A model generated the notes under the pieces. The model searched no databases and was not told the origin of the DNA. It was given only the letters and a program-made list of their open reading frames with translations. Shown one piece after another: positions 41,398 to 50,780 of a DNA stretch of 64,000 nt; the first letter of the stretch is position 1; each line of letters opens with the position of its first letter. Origin of the DNA: Polyangiaceae bacterium (GTDB taxonomy: Bacteria > Myxococcota_A > Polyangia > Polyangiales > Polyangiaceae); NCBI GenBank assembly GCA_041389725.1, contig JAWKRG010000003.1, positions 682,001 to 746,000 on the forward strand, written 5' to 3'. Made by a program: the position numbers and the translations under genes.

Positions 41398-41697
41398 TCA
41401 ATCGAGTTTGTCGGAGACGCTGCGGATCTTTTCCTCGATGCTGGCGTCGCGGTCGCTGCGGGTGCCGAGCTTGATCGAAGTCGAGAGGCGCGGCACGCCC
41501 ATGGCGTGCAGCGTTTCGTGGCAGCGCTTGATGGCAGCCATGACGTCGTCCCACTCCCCCTCGATGTTGGTGCCGTAGGCGTGCAGCTGCGTCTTCAGGC
41601 CCGCAGCCGTGAGCACGCGCTCACACTCCACTATGTACTTCGAGAGGCTGACGCCAACCCCGATGGGCACGACGGACAGATCGGCAACGACTTTCAT
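41398..41697 (-). CDS. MTH1187/YkoF-type thiamine-binding protein
   Basis: 99 residues, the normal size of the MTH1187 family (formerly DUF77). Motifs VVPIGVGVSLSKYIVECERV and LHAYGTNIEGEWDDVMAAIK are characteristic. The proteins are ferredoxin-like and bind thiamine or its pyrimidine part; a role in thiamine salvage or sensing is assumed. It is one of two thiamine-linked loci here, the other being thiC at 58438. Its stop is next to repeat copy 2. Confidence 0.9.
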   Translation of the reverse strand: MKVVADLSVVPIGVGVSLSKYIVECERVLTAAGLKTQLHAYGTNIEGEWDDVMAAIKRCHETLHAMGVPRLSTSIKLGTRSDRDASIEEKIRSVSDKLD

Positions 41698-41811
41698 GGG
41701 GCGACGCTACTGCGCGATGCGGCGCGCGGCGAGACGCAATCGCAGCGCCCGCACGGAGGTCGACAGCTCGCCGCTCGGCGCCAAGCGGCGCAGGGCGTCA
41801 CCGTGCTCGGC

Positions 41812-43521
41812 TCAAAGCGCCGAGAGCTTGCTGTCCGGGGCCGAGCAGCGCAGGCGAAGCGCCGACAGTTCGTGGCGGGACGACGCGGCAACCTGCGTCA
41901 CCAGCACGGCGGCATCGCCGCCGGCAGACCACAGCACCGTGGAAGCCACGGGCATGTCGAGGCGCGTCCAAACCGACGGTGGGGCCAGCGGCTGAAGCTT
42001 GGGCCCAATGACGGCGCCGAGTAGCTGGCGCTGACCCGAATCGCGCTCCACCCATGCCAGCAGGAAGTTGTCACCCTCCAGGGCCGCCACCGACGGCGTG
42101 CTTGGGGTTTGGGCTGGAATGGCCACGGGCCGCGCGGCCTGGGGCAGCTCGCCGTTGCGGGATACGCTCATGTACAGATGACGCGCGCCGTCGGCGTCCA
42201 TGCCCGAGAAGACGATCGCGGTGTGCTCGCGATTGACCGCAACGCTGGGGGCGCCCGCGCGCACCAACTCGTCGCCCAGGCTGCCGAGTTCGGATCGCTT
42301 CTCACCCGCCGCACTGATGACGCCCACCCGCACGCTGCCCGCGCCATCGCCGCGGCGAAACGCGACCAGGTAGCCGCCGCCGGGTAGCGCAGCCACTGCT
42401 GGCCGAGTGATGACGTTGGCTGCCTCGCCTGGCCAAATGACGCGGCTCGAGCCATCGGCATCGATGCGGGAAAATCCGTCGGGAGTCATGCCGAGGGAAA
42501 AACCGGCCGGCACGCTGACCGTGTAGCGATCGACGACGAAGTGGCCACTGCCGGTGGGCATTACCCCAGACACACGCACGGGATCCGTGAACACTTCACG
42601 CGACGTTTCGCTCAGGGTCTTTGGATCCAGCTCCACGCCGATTCCCGTTCTGGTCGAGGCGGGAAGGCCTATGGCGATCTTGGTCTCACCGGCCACGTGA
42701 ATGGTGGCACCCGGGGGGACGATGCGAGCGATCGAGGTTTCGTCTCCAACCGCTTCGCAGCGGGTGGGCACGCGCGGCTTTGCAGTCACGGTGGGGACAG
42801 ACACACTACGCACGGCACTCACTCGCAGCGTGGGTGCGCTCAGCTTTGCCGCGGCGTTGCCGATGATCAGCGCAGCGGCTGCGGCACCGGCCAGCGCCAA
42901 ACCCATTCCGACGAGTACAGGCCAGATGCGCCCGGACCCCGCCGTTCGCACATCCATGGCGGTTGGTGCGATGGACGGCGCCTTGGCACTGGCGGGAGTG
43001 AGCGCCATGAAGGGGCTGGGGGTCACTGGCGTCGGCTCGACCGGGGGCGGTGGCGGCGGCAGCAAGCCCTCCGGAAGCTGCGGAGACTGCAGCGTGGGAC
43101 GGGAAAAGTCGGGACGCGCCGGCTCGGAATCGATGACGAATGCCGGCATTCCCGTGGGGACCGTCACAATCTCCAAAGTCGGGTTCGTCGGATCCGAAAA
43201 CGCCGGCGGCCCAGAGTCTCTGAAGGTGTCGGGAACGTCCTCGAAGTTTGGAAGCCGCGGCAGCTTTTGAATCGTGGAATCCGCGTCCAGATCGAAGCGT
43301 CGAGACACGCGGCACAGATCGAAGGTGGGCTCGCGGGTGGTGGGCGCGCCATCGTTCTCGATGACTTCGCGCGCCGTGAACCAGCCCTGCCACTCCGCGC
43401 GGGTGACGGGGTTCTCGAGGGGAAGCTCGCCGCTCTTCAAGCTGGCAAGCAGGCTCGCACGGTCGCCGCTCTGTAGATGCCCGTCGCGGCTTATCCAACA
43501 GAACTGCGCGCCGTCCGCCAT
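41812..43521 (-). CDS. Single-pass membrane protein with GYF-like domain and beta-propeller-like region
   Basis: 569 residues from ATG 43521 (the frame is open for 41 more codons upstream but these are not protein-like). Residues 1-60 (FCWISRDGHLQSGDRASLLA, then GWFTAREV) resemble a GYF_2 domain. A Pro-rich stretch is followed by one membrane helix (WPVLVGMGLALAGAAAAALI). The C-terminal ~330 residues contain repeated strands such as GGGYLVAFRRGD, HTAIVFSGMDADG and DNFLLAWVERDSG, suggesting a beta-propeller outside the cytoplasm. Function unknown. Confidence 0.75.
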   Translation of the reverse strand: MADGAQFCWISRDGHLQSGDRASLLASLKSGELPLENPVTRAEWQGWFTAREVIENDGAPTTREPTFDLCRVSRRFDLDADSTIQKLPRLPNFEDVPDTFRDSGPPAFSDPTNPTLEIVTVPTGMPAFVIDSEPARPDFSRPTLQSPQLPEGLLPPPPPPVEPTPVTPSPFMALTPASAKAPSIAPTAMDVRTAGSGRIWPVLVGMGLALAGAAAAALIIGNAAAKLSAPTLRVSAVRSVSVPTVTAKPRVPTRCEAVGDETSIARIVPPGATIHVAGETKIAIGLPASTRTGIGVELDPKTLSETSREVFTDPVRVSGVMPTGSGHFVVDRYTVSVPAGFSLGMTPDGFSRIDADGSSRVIWPGEAANVITRPAVAALPGGGYLVAFRRGDGAGSVRVGVISAAGEKRSELGSLGDELVRAGAPSVAVNREHTAIVFSGMDADGARHLYMSVSRNGELPQAARPVAIPAQTPSTPSVAALEGDNFLLAWVERDSGQRQLLGAVIGPKLQPLAPPSVWTRLDMPVASTVLWSAGGDAAVLVTQVAASSRHELSALRLRCSAPDSKLSAL

Positions 43522-43692
43522 CCCTTCGTCATCCCGTTTCGTGCTCGGCTCTGCTTGCTCGGCAAGGCTGAATCGAGCGTTGCGCGGCGGAGTCTTTCCC
43601 AAGGCTCGGGGCAAATCCAGGCTGAAAGGGCCGCCCTGCCCCAACCGTCGGGAATCACGACGCTTTGTGGCTCGAGGGCTGACGTGCGCCAG

Positions 43693-44988
43693 CTAGATCC
43701 AGAGGCTGGCAACCCCGAGCGCGCCGAAAGCCAGCATGACGCCGAAGGCGGAGAGCACGAGTCGACCGTAGCGACGGCCTCCGATGAAGGCCGCCATCAG
43801 TCCCTTGACCACGGTGTTCGAGGCAGCGCCGATCATGATGGTCGTCACCGCAACGCGGGAATCCACGGCCCCCGACTTGGTGAGGCTGGCCATGGACAGG
43901 GTGATGGCGTCGACGTCCGAGGCGCCCGCCACGAGCCCCGCCAGGTACACGCCGCTTTGTCCAAACAACTGCTGGGCGAGTCGCGCGGCGAAGAGCACGA
44001 CGACGAAGATGGCGCCCCACTTCAGAGCCGACGTGAGCTCGAAGGGGTTCTGCAGCTTGAGATCCGTGGAGCGCGCAGCGGCAGAGCGCGACTGACGATA
44101 GAAGTAGTACACGGCCACGGCACCCCCGAGGGTCATGGCGGCGAGGGGTTTGAGCAACTCGTGCATCAGGGGTCGATGCACGAGCGCGACCTCCACCAAC
44201 ACGCGGGGCACCATGATGGTGGATGCCGTCACGACGGCCAGCGCGCAGGAAGGTGTGAGACTGGGGTCCTCTTTGGCGCGACCGGACATGCTCAGCGTGA
44301 CAGCTGTGGAAGACGCCAAGCCTCCGACCACGCCAGTCAGCCCCAAGCCTCGCCCAGGCCCGAGCACACGCACCGCCACGTAGCCCACGAAGTCGATGCC
44401 CGCGATCAGCACCACCATCAGGCCGACCTTGAAAGGATTGAGAACCTCGAGGGGGCCAAAGGTGGCGTTGGGTAGCAGCGGCAGCACGACGACGGCGACG
44501 ATGAGAAACTTGAGGGTCGCGAAGATGTCGTCCTTGCTCGCGCGCTCCGCGAGGGCATGCATGCGCGGCTTGGCACTGAGAAGCAGCGTCACGACCACGG
44601 CAACCGAAGACAGCACGATCAATCGCCGGTTGAGCGGTTCCAGCACGCCCCGACTCGTGGCCAAGGCGCCCAACATGAAGGTGACGAGGAACGCTACCTC
44701 GCTGGTGACGCCACGATCCTCCCCCCGCTTCACGTCATCGAAATACGCGATGCCAAGGAACACGAACATGACGCCGAAGGCGACGACCACGATCGAAGGG
44801 CCAAGGCGTGGCTCGAGCAGCATCGCCAGCGCGCCCGCCAGGGACACCAGTGGGTAGGTACGCGCGCCACCGATGAACAAGCGGCGGCGCTCGGGATCGT
44901 CCGGCGCCGATTGCTCGCGCTCGAAGCCGATGAGCAGACCGAGTAGCAAGGCAGTGCCCAAGGTGATGAAAGTCTCGTATTGCTCCAT
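43693..44988 (-). CDS. MgtC/SapB and DUF4010 membrane protein
   Basis: 431 residues from ATG 44988 (MEQYETFITLG); a further 12 codons upstream are open. About 12 hydrophobic helices. The N-terminal part has the MgtC signature LLGLLIGFEREQSA...RTYPLVSLAGAL; the rest matches DUF4010 (GLGLTGVVGGLASSTAVTLS, AGLVAGASDVDAITLSMASL). Members are inner-membrane proteins linked to magnesium or ion homeostasis; the substrate is not known. It seems intact and of normal length. Confidence 0.9.
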   Translation of the reverse strand: MEQYETFITLGTALLLGLLIGFEREQSAPDDPERRRLFIGGARTYPLVSLAGALAMLLEPRLGPSIVVVAFGVMFVFLGIAYFDDVKRGEDRGVTSEVAFLVTFMLGALATSRGVLEPLNRRLIVLSSVAVVVTLLLSAKPRMHALAERASKDDIFATLKFLIVAVVVLPLLPNATFGPLEVLNPFKVGLMVVLIAGIDFVGYVAVRVLGPGRGLGLTGVVGGLASSTAVTLSMSGRAKEDPSLTPSCALAVVTASTIMVPRVLVEVALVHRPLMHELLKPLAAMTLGGAVAVYYFYRQSRSAAARSTDLKLQNPFELTSALKWGAIFVVVLFAARLAQQLFGQSGVYLAGLVAGASDVDAITLSMASLTKSGAVDSRVAVTTIMIGAASNTVVKGLMAAFIGGRRYGRLVLSAFGVMLAFGALGVASLWI

Positions 44989-45094
44989 GGCGGCTCGGTG
45001 GGCGCGCGCGTTGACGGAGGTCAACGTAGCGAGGCAGGAGTAGGGGGCAGCTTAGCGCTGCTCCTGCCCACGACCAAGCCCGCCTTCACCTCGG

Positions 45095-46585
45095 CTAGTG
45101 CCAAACGCCGGCACTGATGCCCCACGCGAAGTATGCGCGAGCCGTGTCGATTGCCGCCCCAAACCGCCAACGGGTGTCACTGGCGGCAAGGCCGAAGGCG
45201 CTCCATTCGAACAGCCCGGCGTCGAAGCCCAGGGTGCCGTGAGGGCGCGCGAATCCACCGCGAAATCGACTGGGTTCGACGTAGATCCCACTGCGGACCT
45301 TGAGCCAGTTGGGGATCGGTTCGCCTTCCACGCCCACCCGCGGCGAGTAGCTCACCTCCTCGCCGCTGCGATCCACGGTCTGCTGCAAGAACGACTCTAT
45401 TCCCACCGACGATTGCACGCGCCCGTCCACGTGCAGCGCTGCCGAGAGCAGCACGTAACGGCGCGAGAGTTGCGCATAGCGCTGCGCTATTCGCGCGTAG
45501 AGCTTCTCTTCTGCCACCGCCGCCTTGGAGTCGTCCATGCGAGCCTCCTCGCGCAGCTCTTCCGCGACGGATTCGGCCATGGCCGCTCCCTGGCGCTTGG
45601 CCTCGGCGAGGCGCCGCCCTCGCTCGCTCCGACGCTGGCGCTTCCAACGGTCGAGGGCGCGCAAGCGTTCCACGGGATCGATCCACGGTGGGTTGAGCGG
45701 ACGTTCGCCGAGCTGGACGGCGACACCGACGTCGGTACTCCAAGGTCGCTTCACGCTCCGGGGAAAAAAGATGGCGTCGGGGGCCGCCGGATCGCCGAAA
45801 ACGACGTCACCACCGACGCTCCGCCCTCGCGCGTCCAGTTCGGTGATCACGGGCGCGCGCAGCGCGAAACCCAAGCGATAGGGGCGGTAGTTGGGGCGCC
45901 ACAGCAAACCGCCTTCCAGATTCACGCCCCGAGTCGTGAAGATGTTTCCGGAGCGCGTGAAGATCTCGTTGCGAGTCGTCACGTCGAAGCTCGTGATGTG
46001 GAAGCCCATGCCGGCGACGATCTGGCCCTGATTCACGCTGCGCGCGAGGTAGGTGCGGAGCACGCTGATCTGTGCGCGCACGAGTTCCTCTTCGCCTCGC
46101 ACTTCGGGATTCTCGCGCCGCAGCAGACCGTAGCGTTGCACCTCCATCCCCACACCGACTCCCCAGGCGCCGAGCTGGATGTTCGCCACCGGGGCCAAGA
46201 GCACGAAGTCGCTTTGGTCGCTGCGCCGCAAGTCGGTCGGGCCGCGACCCGTGTTGAAGAAGTCCGTCTCGGCGAAGGTGGACGGAAAGGTCAGCGTGAC
46301 TCCGAAGTCGTAGTCGAAGTGGTTCTGACTGTGCGCCGCTCGCACCGCGGGCGCGGCGGGATTCTGCGAGTTGCCGTCGGTGCCTTCGGCGATGGCCACG
46401 TAGGCACCCCCGAGCCCGAGCGCGCGGGTGCCGAGTACGGGGGGGCCCGAGGCCAGATCGATCGCGTAGGCGCTCGTGCTGATGCGAGAGCCATTTTCAC
46501 CGAGAGGGCCCGCCGCGCGAGCCCCAAACACGGTGAGAAGCATCGCAAGCGCGCCCTGGAACGCGACGCAGCGCGCGCCTACCAC
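45095..46585 (-). CDS. Outer-membrane beta-barrel-type protein with coiled-coil insert
   Basis: 496 residues from GTG 46585; ATG 46543 is another choice. A signal peptide ends near GARAAG. The text GTRALGLGGAYVAIAEGTDG followed by NSQNPAAPA is typical of the FadL/OmpP1 and PorV-like barrels; alternating strands with terminal aromatics follow. Between about residues 265 and 345 lies a highly charged Arg/Glu/Ala segment (WKRQRRSERGRRLAEAKRQG) likely to form a coiled coil. The start overlaps the stop of the upstream gene by a few bases. Function unknown. Confidence 0.75.
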   Translation of the reverse strand: MVGARCVAFQGALAMLLTVFGARAAGPLGENGSRISTSAYAIDLASGPPVLGTRALGLGGAYVAIAEGTDGNSQNPAAPAVRAAHSQNHFDYDFGVTLTFPSTFAETDFFNTGRGPTDLRRSDQSDFVLLAPVANIQLGAWGVGVGMEVQRYGLLRRENPEVRGEEELVRAQISVLRTYLARSVNQGQIVAGMGFHITSFDVTTRNEIFTRSGNIFTTRGVNLEGGLLWRPNYRPYRLGFALRAPVITELDARGRSVGGDVVFGDPAAPDAIFFPRSVKRPWSTDVGVAVQLGERPLNPPWIDPVERLRALDRWKRQRRSERGRRLAEAKRQGAAMAESVAEELREEARMDDSKAAVAEEKLYARIAQRYAQLSRRYVLLSAALHVDGRVQSSVGIESFLQQTVDRSGEEVSYSPRVGVEGEPIPNWLKVRSGIYVEPSRFRGGFARPHGTLGFDAGLFEWSAFGLAASDTRWRFGAAIDTARAYFAWGISAGVWH

Positions 46586-47226
46586 GAGAACGCCCTTCCC
46601 GCGGCGATGCCCGCGTAGGGAACCGCGGTGACCCACATGCTCGGCTCGTCCTCGGCTCCGCAGCGCTCGCAGCGAGCATCAGCGACGTTCATGATCGCGC
46701 CCGCCCCGAAACCGGCGCGAAAGGTGGTGCCGTCGTCTCCCCGATACTCGAGGAAGAGACCCAGCGTGCTCCAGAACGCAGGATTCCAGGAATAGCTGGG
46801 TGGGCAGCGCGAACCGCTGCACTCGATGTCGTCCGCGTAGTTTCCCACGCCGAGGCTTCCCTCGGCACCAGTGGCGAAAGTGCGCGTGAGCAACAGACGC
46901 GCGCGCAGCAAGAGCGCTGTCTGCGGGGTACGCGTCGCCTCGGAGATGCCGACGCCGAAGCCCACGGAGAGTTCCTCGGACGTGCTCACGTCGAGCGCCA
47001 CTCCAAGCAGACCGAGCGGACCGCCCAGGGCGGCGTGGCCTTCCACGGCGTAGGGGAGTTTGGCCCAGGGCGTCTTGGTGATGAAGCGCTGCGGCACTGC
47101 GTCCAAGTCGATCTCAGGCGGATCAAGTGGCACCGGAGGTGGCGCCTCGGGCTCGGGCTGGGCGCCAGCGGCGCGCGCGAGCAGCAGCAGCCCGATTGCC
47201 CAACTCACACGGGAGAGGATCGACAT
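46579..47226 (-). CDS. Exported outer-membrane-type protein
   Basis: 215 residues from ATG 47226. Signal peptide ending ARAAGAQ, a Pro/Glu-rich stretch, then beta-strand-like text (EGHAALGGPLGLLGVALDVS, LLLRARLLLTRTFATG, FRAGFGAGAIMNV) with one CSGSRC and one CERCG pair. It is probably a small barrel or a periplasmic beta-protein. It starts 8 bp after the stop of the LysR-type gene and overlaps the next gene, so all three are likely one transcript. Confidence 0.7.
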   Translation of the reverse strand: MSILSRVSWAIGLLLLARAAGAQPEPEAPPPVPLDPPEIDLDAVPQRFITKTPWAKLPYAVEGHAALGGPLGLLGVALDVSTSEELSVGFGVGISEATRTPQTALLLRARLLLTRTFATGAEGSLGVGNYADDIECSGSRCPPSYSWNPAFWSTLGLFLEYRGDDGTTFRAGFGAGAIMNVADARCERCGAEDEPSMWVTAVPYAGIAAGRAFSW

Positions 47227-47234
47227 GGCGCGAG

Positions 47235-48146
47235 CTAGCGTTTGCTCCACAGCGGCGAGACGGTCATCTGTTCGATCAGGAAGTCCCGAAACGCCGCCAC
47301 CTTTCGCGGCATGAAGCGCGCCGAGGGCACGACGATGTGAAAGGCTGCGCCGCGGCGCTCCCAGTTTGGTAGCACGCGAACCAGGGTGCCCGCGTCGAGC
47401 TCCTCACGCGACATGAACCACGGAACGAGCACGATGCCTGCACCCGCAACCGCCGCACGCTTCACGTAGAGCAGATCGTTGGCCAACACGCGACCGGCAA
47501 CATCCACGCGCACGGTGCGGCGCTTGGAACACAAATCCCAGCGGGCCTTCCCCTCCGCAGAGCGAAACAGCACGCAGTCGTGCTTGGACAGATCCTGGGG
47601 CGAACGCAGCGGTCGCGCACGCTTCAGGTAGCTCGGCGCTGCAAGGAGCCAATCGCTCAGCTCGCCGACCTTGCGCGCCACCAGAGAAGAGTCGGCTAGG
47701 CGCCCGAAGCGAAGTGCGAGATCGAAGCCCTCTCGCACCAAGTCCACTGGACGGCTGGTGAGCGCCGCGTCCACCGTGACGTTGGGGTATTCCGCAGTGA
47801 ACGCCGCGACGACCTCGGCCAGGTAGGCCACACCGAAGTCGACGGGGGCACTGATGCGTAGCGTACCCGAGACCTCTTCTGCCAACGCGCCCACTTCGCG
47901 CTGCGCGTCACGCACGGCAGTCAGCGCTGGCGCAACCCCTGCGTGATAGCGCTTGCCAGCGTCGGTCAAACGCAGGGATCGAGTGGTGCGCTCCAACAAC
48001 TTCACGCCCAGGTCACGTTCCAGCCGTGAAACAGCGCGGCTGACCGAAGACTTGGGTTGCGAGAGGGTACGGGCGGCCTTCGAGAAGCTGCCGGCATCCA
48101 CCACGCTCACGAACACGGCCGCGTCGTCCAGCTGCACCGTTCCCAT
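47235..48146 (-). CDS. LysR-type transcriptional regulator
   Basis: 303 residues from ATG 48146 (MGTVQLDDAAVF). The N-terminal winged helix is clear (FVSVVDAGSFSKAARTLSQP, KSSVSRAVSRLERDLGVKLL), followed by the linker and the effector-binding domain (GTLRISAPVDFGVAYLAEVV). It is close to the CrgA/AaeR-type LysR group. LysR regulators usually control a divergent gene, but here the neighbours on both sides are on the same strand; the two outer-membrane-type genes downstream are probable co-transcribed partners. The effector is unknown. Confidence 0.92.
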   Translation of the reverse strand: MGTVQLDDAAVFVSVVDAGSFSKAARTLSQPKSSVSRAVSRLERDLGVKLLERTTRSLRLTDAGKRYHAGVAPALTAVRDAQREVGALAEEVSGTLRISAPVDFGVAYLAEVVAAFTAEYPNVTVDAALTSRPVDLVREGFDLALRFGRLADSSLVARKVGELSDWLLAAPSYLKRARPLRSPQDLSKHDCVLFRSAEGKARWDLCSKRRTVRVDVAGRVLANDLLYVKRAAVAGAGIVLVPWFMSREELDAGTLVRVLPNWERRGAAFHIVVPSARFMPRKVAAFRDFLIEQMTVSPLWSKR

Positions 48147-48180
48147 GGGGGAACGATACACGAACTCCCAGCCACGATCG

Positions 48181-49626
48181 CTAGCCGCAATCGGGGTCGC
48201 CAGCGGCGCAGGGCAAGACGACGAGCGCGTACGCGCCTGCGCGCTCCTCCGTGCTGGTCGCAAAAGTATCGACGACCAAGGAGTAGTCCCCGCTGGGGAA
48301 CGTGCCCTGGATCAGGCGGTCATGGCGGGCCACGCAGCTGGCACCCTTGGGCTCACCCTGCGTGAGGTGAAGGTCCACGTCGACGTTACCGCGATCGACG
48401 ACCAAGATCCTGAGCCGCGTCTCCGCGTCCAAGTGCAGTGCATAGACCCACTCGGGACCAGACTCGTTCTGCGATGCAGCGCAGCCGGGATAGCTGTCGA
48501 TGTTGCGAGCGGACGACATTGACGTGTCCGCGGCGTGGCTGAAGGGAAAGCGATCGATGCGCCAGGGGTCCGTCGCCGTGCCCGTGCCTTGAAGTACTGC
48601 GCCAGGCTGCTCCGCCGGGGCGTGCGCCAACACGGCGCCGTCGTGAATGCGACGCAGAAGCTCCAGGCTGAGCAAGTTTCGCACGTTGTAGTTGTAGGCG
48701 AGGCCGGCTGCGGTGAAGACGCAGGGCTGCGCGCCTGCCGGCGAGTACACGTTTCCGTGAATGCCGTCAGCGATCATGCCCTGCGCGGGCAAGTCCTTGG
48801 CGGCGTAGTACAAGCTCAGGTAGGGCAATTGCCGCGCCTCGGCCATCCCTCGCGTGAGCGCGTCGTAGGTGGGGACCCACTGCGCCGAGTTCGTGGAATC
48901 CGTGCGCGGATTGAGACCCGTCACGAGCGGAACGATGCCCTCGCCCTCCAGCTCATCCAGGATGCGGGCCAGATTCTCCGCGAAGTTGAAGAGCGCACTG
49001 GCGAAGGTGACGCCCTGGCCCATGTCGTTGGTTCCGTAGTTCACGAAGGCGAACGCGGGATTCGTTGCTTGCACCTCTTGCTGCAGAGGTGAAGGCGATC
49101 CCGCAAGGGCCCAGCCGGCACTCATGCCGACCTTGGCCGCGAGGGTCGGACGGTCGAAGGGCGTGCTGCCCGCAGCGTCGCCAGCGCGGAAGGCATCCAG
49201 GGTCGGTAGCAGCGCATCGCGACCGTCCAGGTCGAGCTGGTAGGCGGGTTGGGAGGGCCCGGCAAAACAGTAGAGAAGATTCTTGCTGACGGTACCGGAC
49301 GCTCCCACCTTCATGAACACATCGGTGCTGCGCGACGGATTGGCAGCCAGGATGCTCTTAGCGCGAGCAATCACGCTGGCGGTGACCGGCGAGCGCTGCT
49401 CGGGCGGGTAGCGCGTGAAGCGCGCGTCTGCTCCGGCGTCCGAGCCGGCGTCCGCATCTTGCGCGGCGTCGGCGCTCGAGTCTGCATCTTGCCGAGCGTC
49501 CGCGTCGGACTGGGCATCCGGGGTCGTGCTCCCAGTCGGCCGCGCCCCTTCGCCTTCGCTGCTACAAGCAAACAGCATCCACGCTGCCGAAAGCGCAGAC
49601 ATCAGCTTCAGCCTGGGCGTGGGCAT
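48181..49626 (-). CDS. SGNH/GDSL-type hydrolase lipoprotein
   Basis: 481 residues. Signal peptide ending MLFAC, then an Asp/Ala-rich linker (DADARQDADSSADAAQDAD). The SGNH blocks are seen as KVGASGTVS (block I with Ser), FAFVNYGTNDMGQG (block III with Asn) and MIADGIHGN (block V Asp-x-x-His). The last ~120 residues form a beta-rich domain (LRILVVDRGNVDVDLHLTQG) like a pre-peptidase C-terminal domain. It probably deacylates a glycan or lipid at the cell surface. Confidence 0.8.
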   Translation of the reverse strand: MPTPRLKLMSALSAAWMLFACSSEGEGARPTGSTTPDAQSDADARQDADSSADAAQDADAGSDAGADARFTRYPPEQRSPVTASVIARAKSILAANPSRSTDVFMKVGASGTVSKNLLYCFAGPSQPAYQLDLDGRDALLPTLDAFRAGDAAGSTPFDRPTLAAKVGMSAGWALAGSPSPLQQEVQATNPAFAFVNYGTNDMGQGVTFASALFNFAENLARILDELEGEGIVPLVTGLNPRTDSTNSAQWVPTYDALTRGMAEARQLPYLSLYYAAKDLPAQGMIADGIHGNVYSPAGAQPCVFTAAGLAYNYNVRNLLSLELLRRIHDGAVLAHAPAEQPGAVLQGTGTATDPWRIDRFPFSHAADTSMSSARNIDSYPGCAASQNESGPEWVYALHLDAETRLRILVVDRGNVDVDLHLTQGEPKGASCVARHDRLIQGTFPSGDYSLVVDTFATSTEERAGAYALVVLPCAAGDPDCG

Positions 49627-49671
49627 TGGCTGCTCCCCTTCAGCCTGGCTTGGGAGGGGCGTCAGGACCGC

Positions 49672-50727
49672 TCATTGGCAGTCCAGCACTGCGCCATTGG
49701 GAGCCGGGAAGTAGGTGCCGCTCAGAATGCACATCTCGTTCGTCTGCGCCGACTCTCCGAAGGTCAGCGGTTGAGACAAGGTGTTCTTGTAGCTGCACTC
49801 GTAGCTGATCTGCGTGCCCTGACCCAGCGCCAGCGGCGGCGAAAACACCGTGGGCTCGGGATCGTCCCAATTGGTCGTGGCGTAGACGTTCTTGCCGTCC
49901 GACGTCTTGGCGTCGAACTTGGTGCCGAAAGAGTGCATGTGGCTCACCACGTCGATGAGCTGGATGTCCTGAGGCAGCGTGCAGGTGTCCTTGGCCCCGC
50001 CGGTCTGGAACGGCGCGACGTAGATGCTGGGATTCAGGAAGAACAGCGCGCCGGCGTGATGCTGCATCGTGCCGGCGGACGCGACCTTGAACTGCACCGT
50101 GATCACGGCTTCCACCGGCTTTTGACTGGTGTTCAAGTAGTGGGCTGATACGCGAAGGCCCGTCCCCGCACTGACGAAGCGGCCCACGCCTGGCGGGTAC
50201 TTGGTGAGATGCTGCGGCGTCTGAGCGGTATGAACGGGGTTCTCGAACTCGAGCCCGCTGCAATCTTGCACCGGCCCATCCGTCGCACCGACCTTGCGAA
50301 ACACGAACATGTGGTGTGAGCCGGGCGTCATGAAGGACTCGCTTTCCACGATCTCCACGTCCTGCCCGAAGGGATTGCTGAAGTTCTGACAGAAGTAGGC
50401 CTCTTCACCGGGCGCCACGGTCCGCGGCGAAGTGGCGAGCGTCACCGTCGTGAAGGTCGAACCGCCACTGCCGCCACCCCCAAGGCCGGTGGCGCCTCCA
50501 CTACCGCTGCCACCACCAGCGCCGGCGGCACCGGCGCTGCCCGCACACTGATCCGCGCAGGCGACGTTGTCCCCGCCCTCGCAGGTGCAGCGCTCGAAGC
50601 ATGTCGAGCAGCTCGCGCACGCGGGGGCCGTACTGCACCCGGGCTCCGATTGCGCAGACGACGACGCGGTCTCGCCGTTGCATGCCACCAACCCCATCGC
50701 CACCAGCAGCATCGTCAGCGTCCGCAT
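49672..50727 (-). CDS. Copper type II ascorbate-dependent monooxygenase-like (PHM fold) lipoprotein
   Basis: 351 residues. Signal peptide ending MGLVAC, a Cys-rich segment and a Gly/Ser linker. The core resembles peptidylglycine alpha-hydroxylating monooxygenase: a His pair in TPGSHHMFVF, the RVSAHYLN His, SHMHSFG (HxH) and a late Met in NEMCILSG, which fit the CuH and CuM sites. The animal enzymes hydroxylate peptide glycine; the bacterial substrates are largely unknown. It lies 45 bp upstream of the SGNH lipoprotein gene. Confidence 0.8.
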   Translation of the reverse strand: MRTLTMLLVAMGLVACNGETASSSAQSEPGCSTAPACASCSTCFERCTCEGGDNVACADQCAGSAGAAGAGGGSGSGGATGLGGGGSGGSTFTTVTLATSPRTVAPGEEAYFCQNFSNPFGQDVEIVESESFMTPGSHHMFVFRKVGATDGPVQDCSGLEFENPVHTAQTPQHLTKYPPGVGRFVSAGTGLRVSAHYLNTSQKPVEAVITVQFKVASAGTMQHHAGALFFLNPSIYVAPFQTGGAKDTCTLPQDIQLIDVVSHMHSFGTKFDAKTSDGKNVYATTNWDDPEPTVFSPPLALGQGTQISYECSYKNTLSQPLTFGESAQTNEMCILSGTYFPAPNGAVLDCQ

Positions 50728-50780
50728 CGCGGCAAGTGTAGCCCTTGGCGCGGGGCGACGCCGCCCAAAATCCTTCTACG

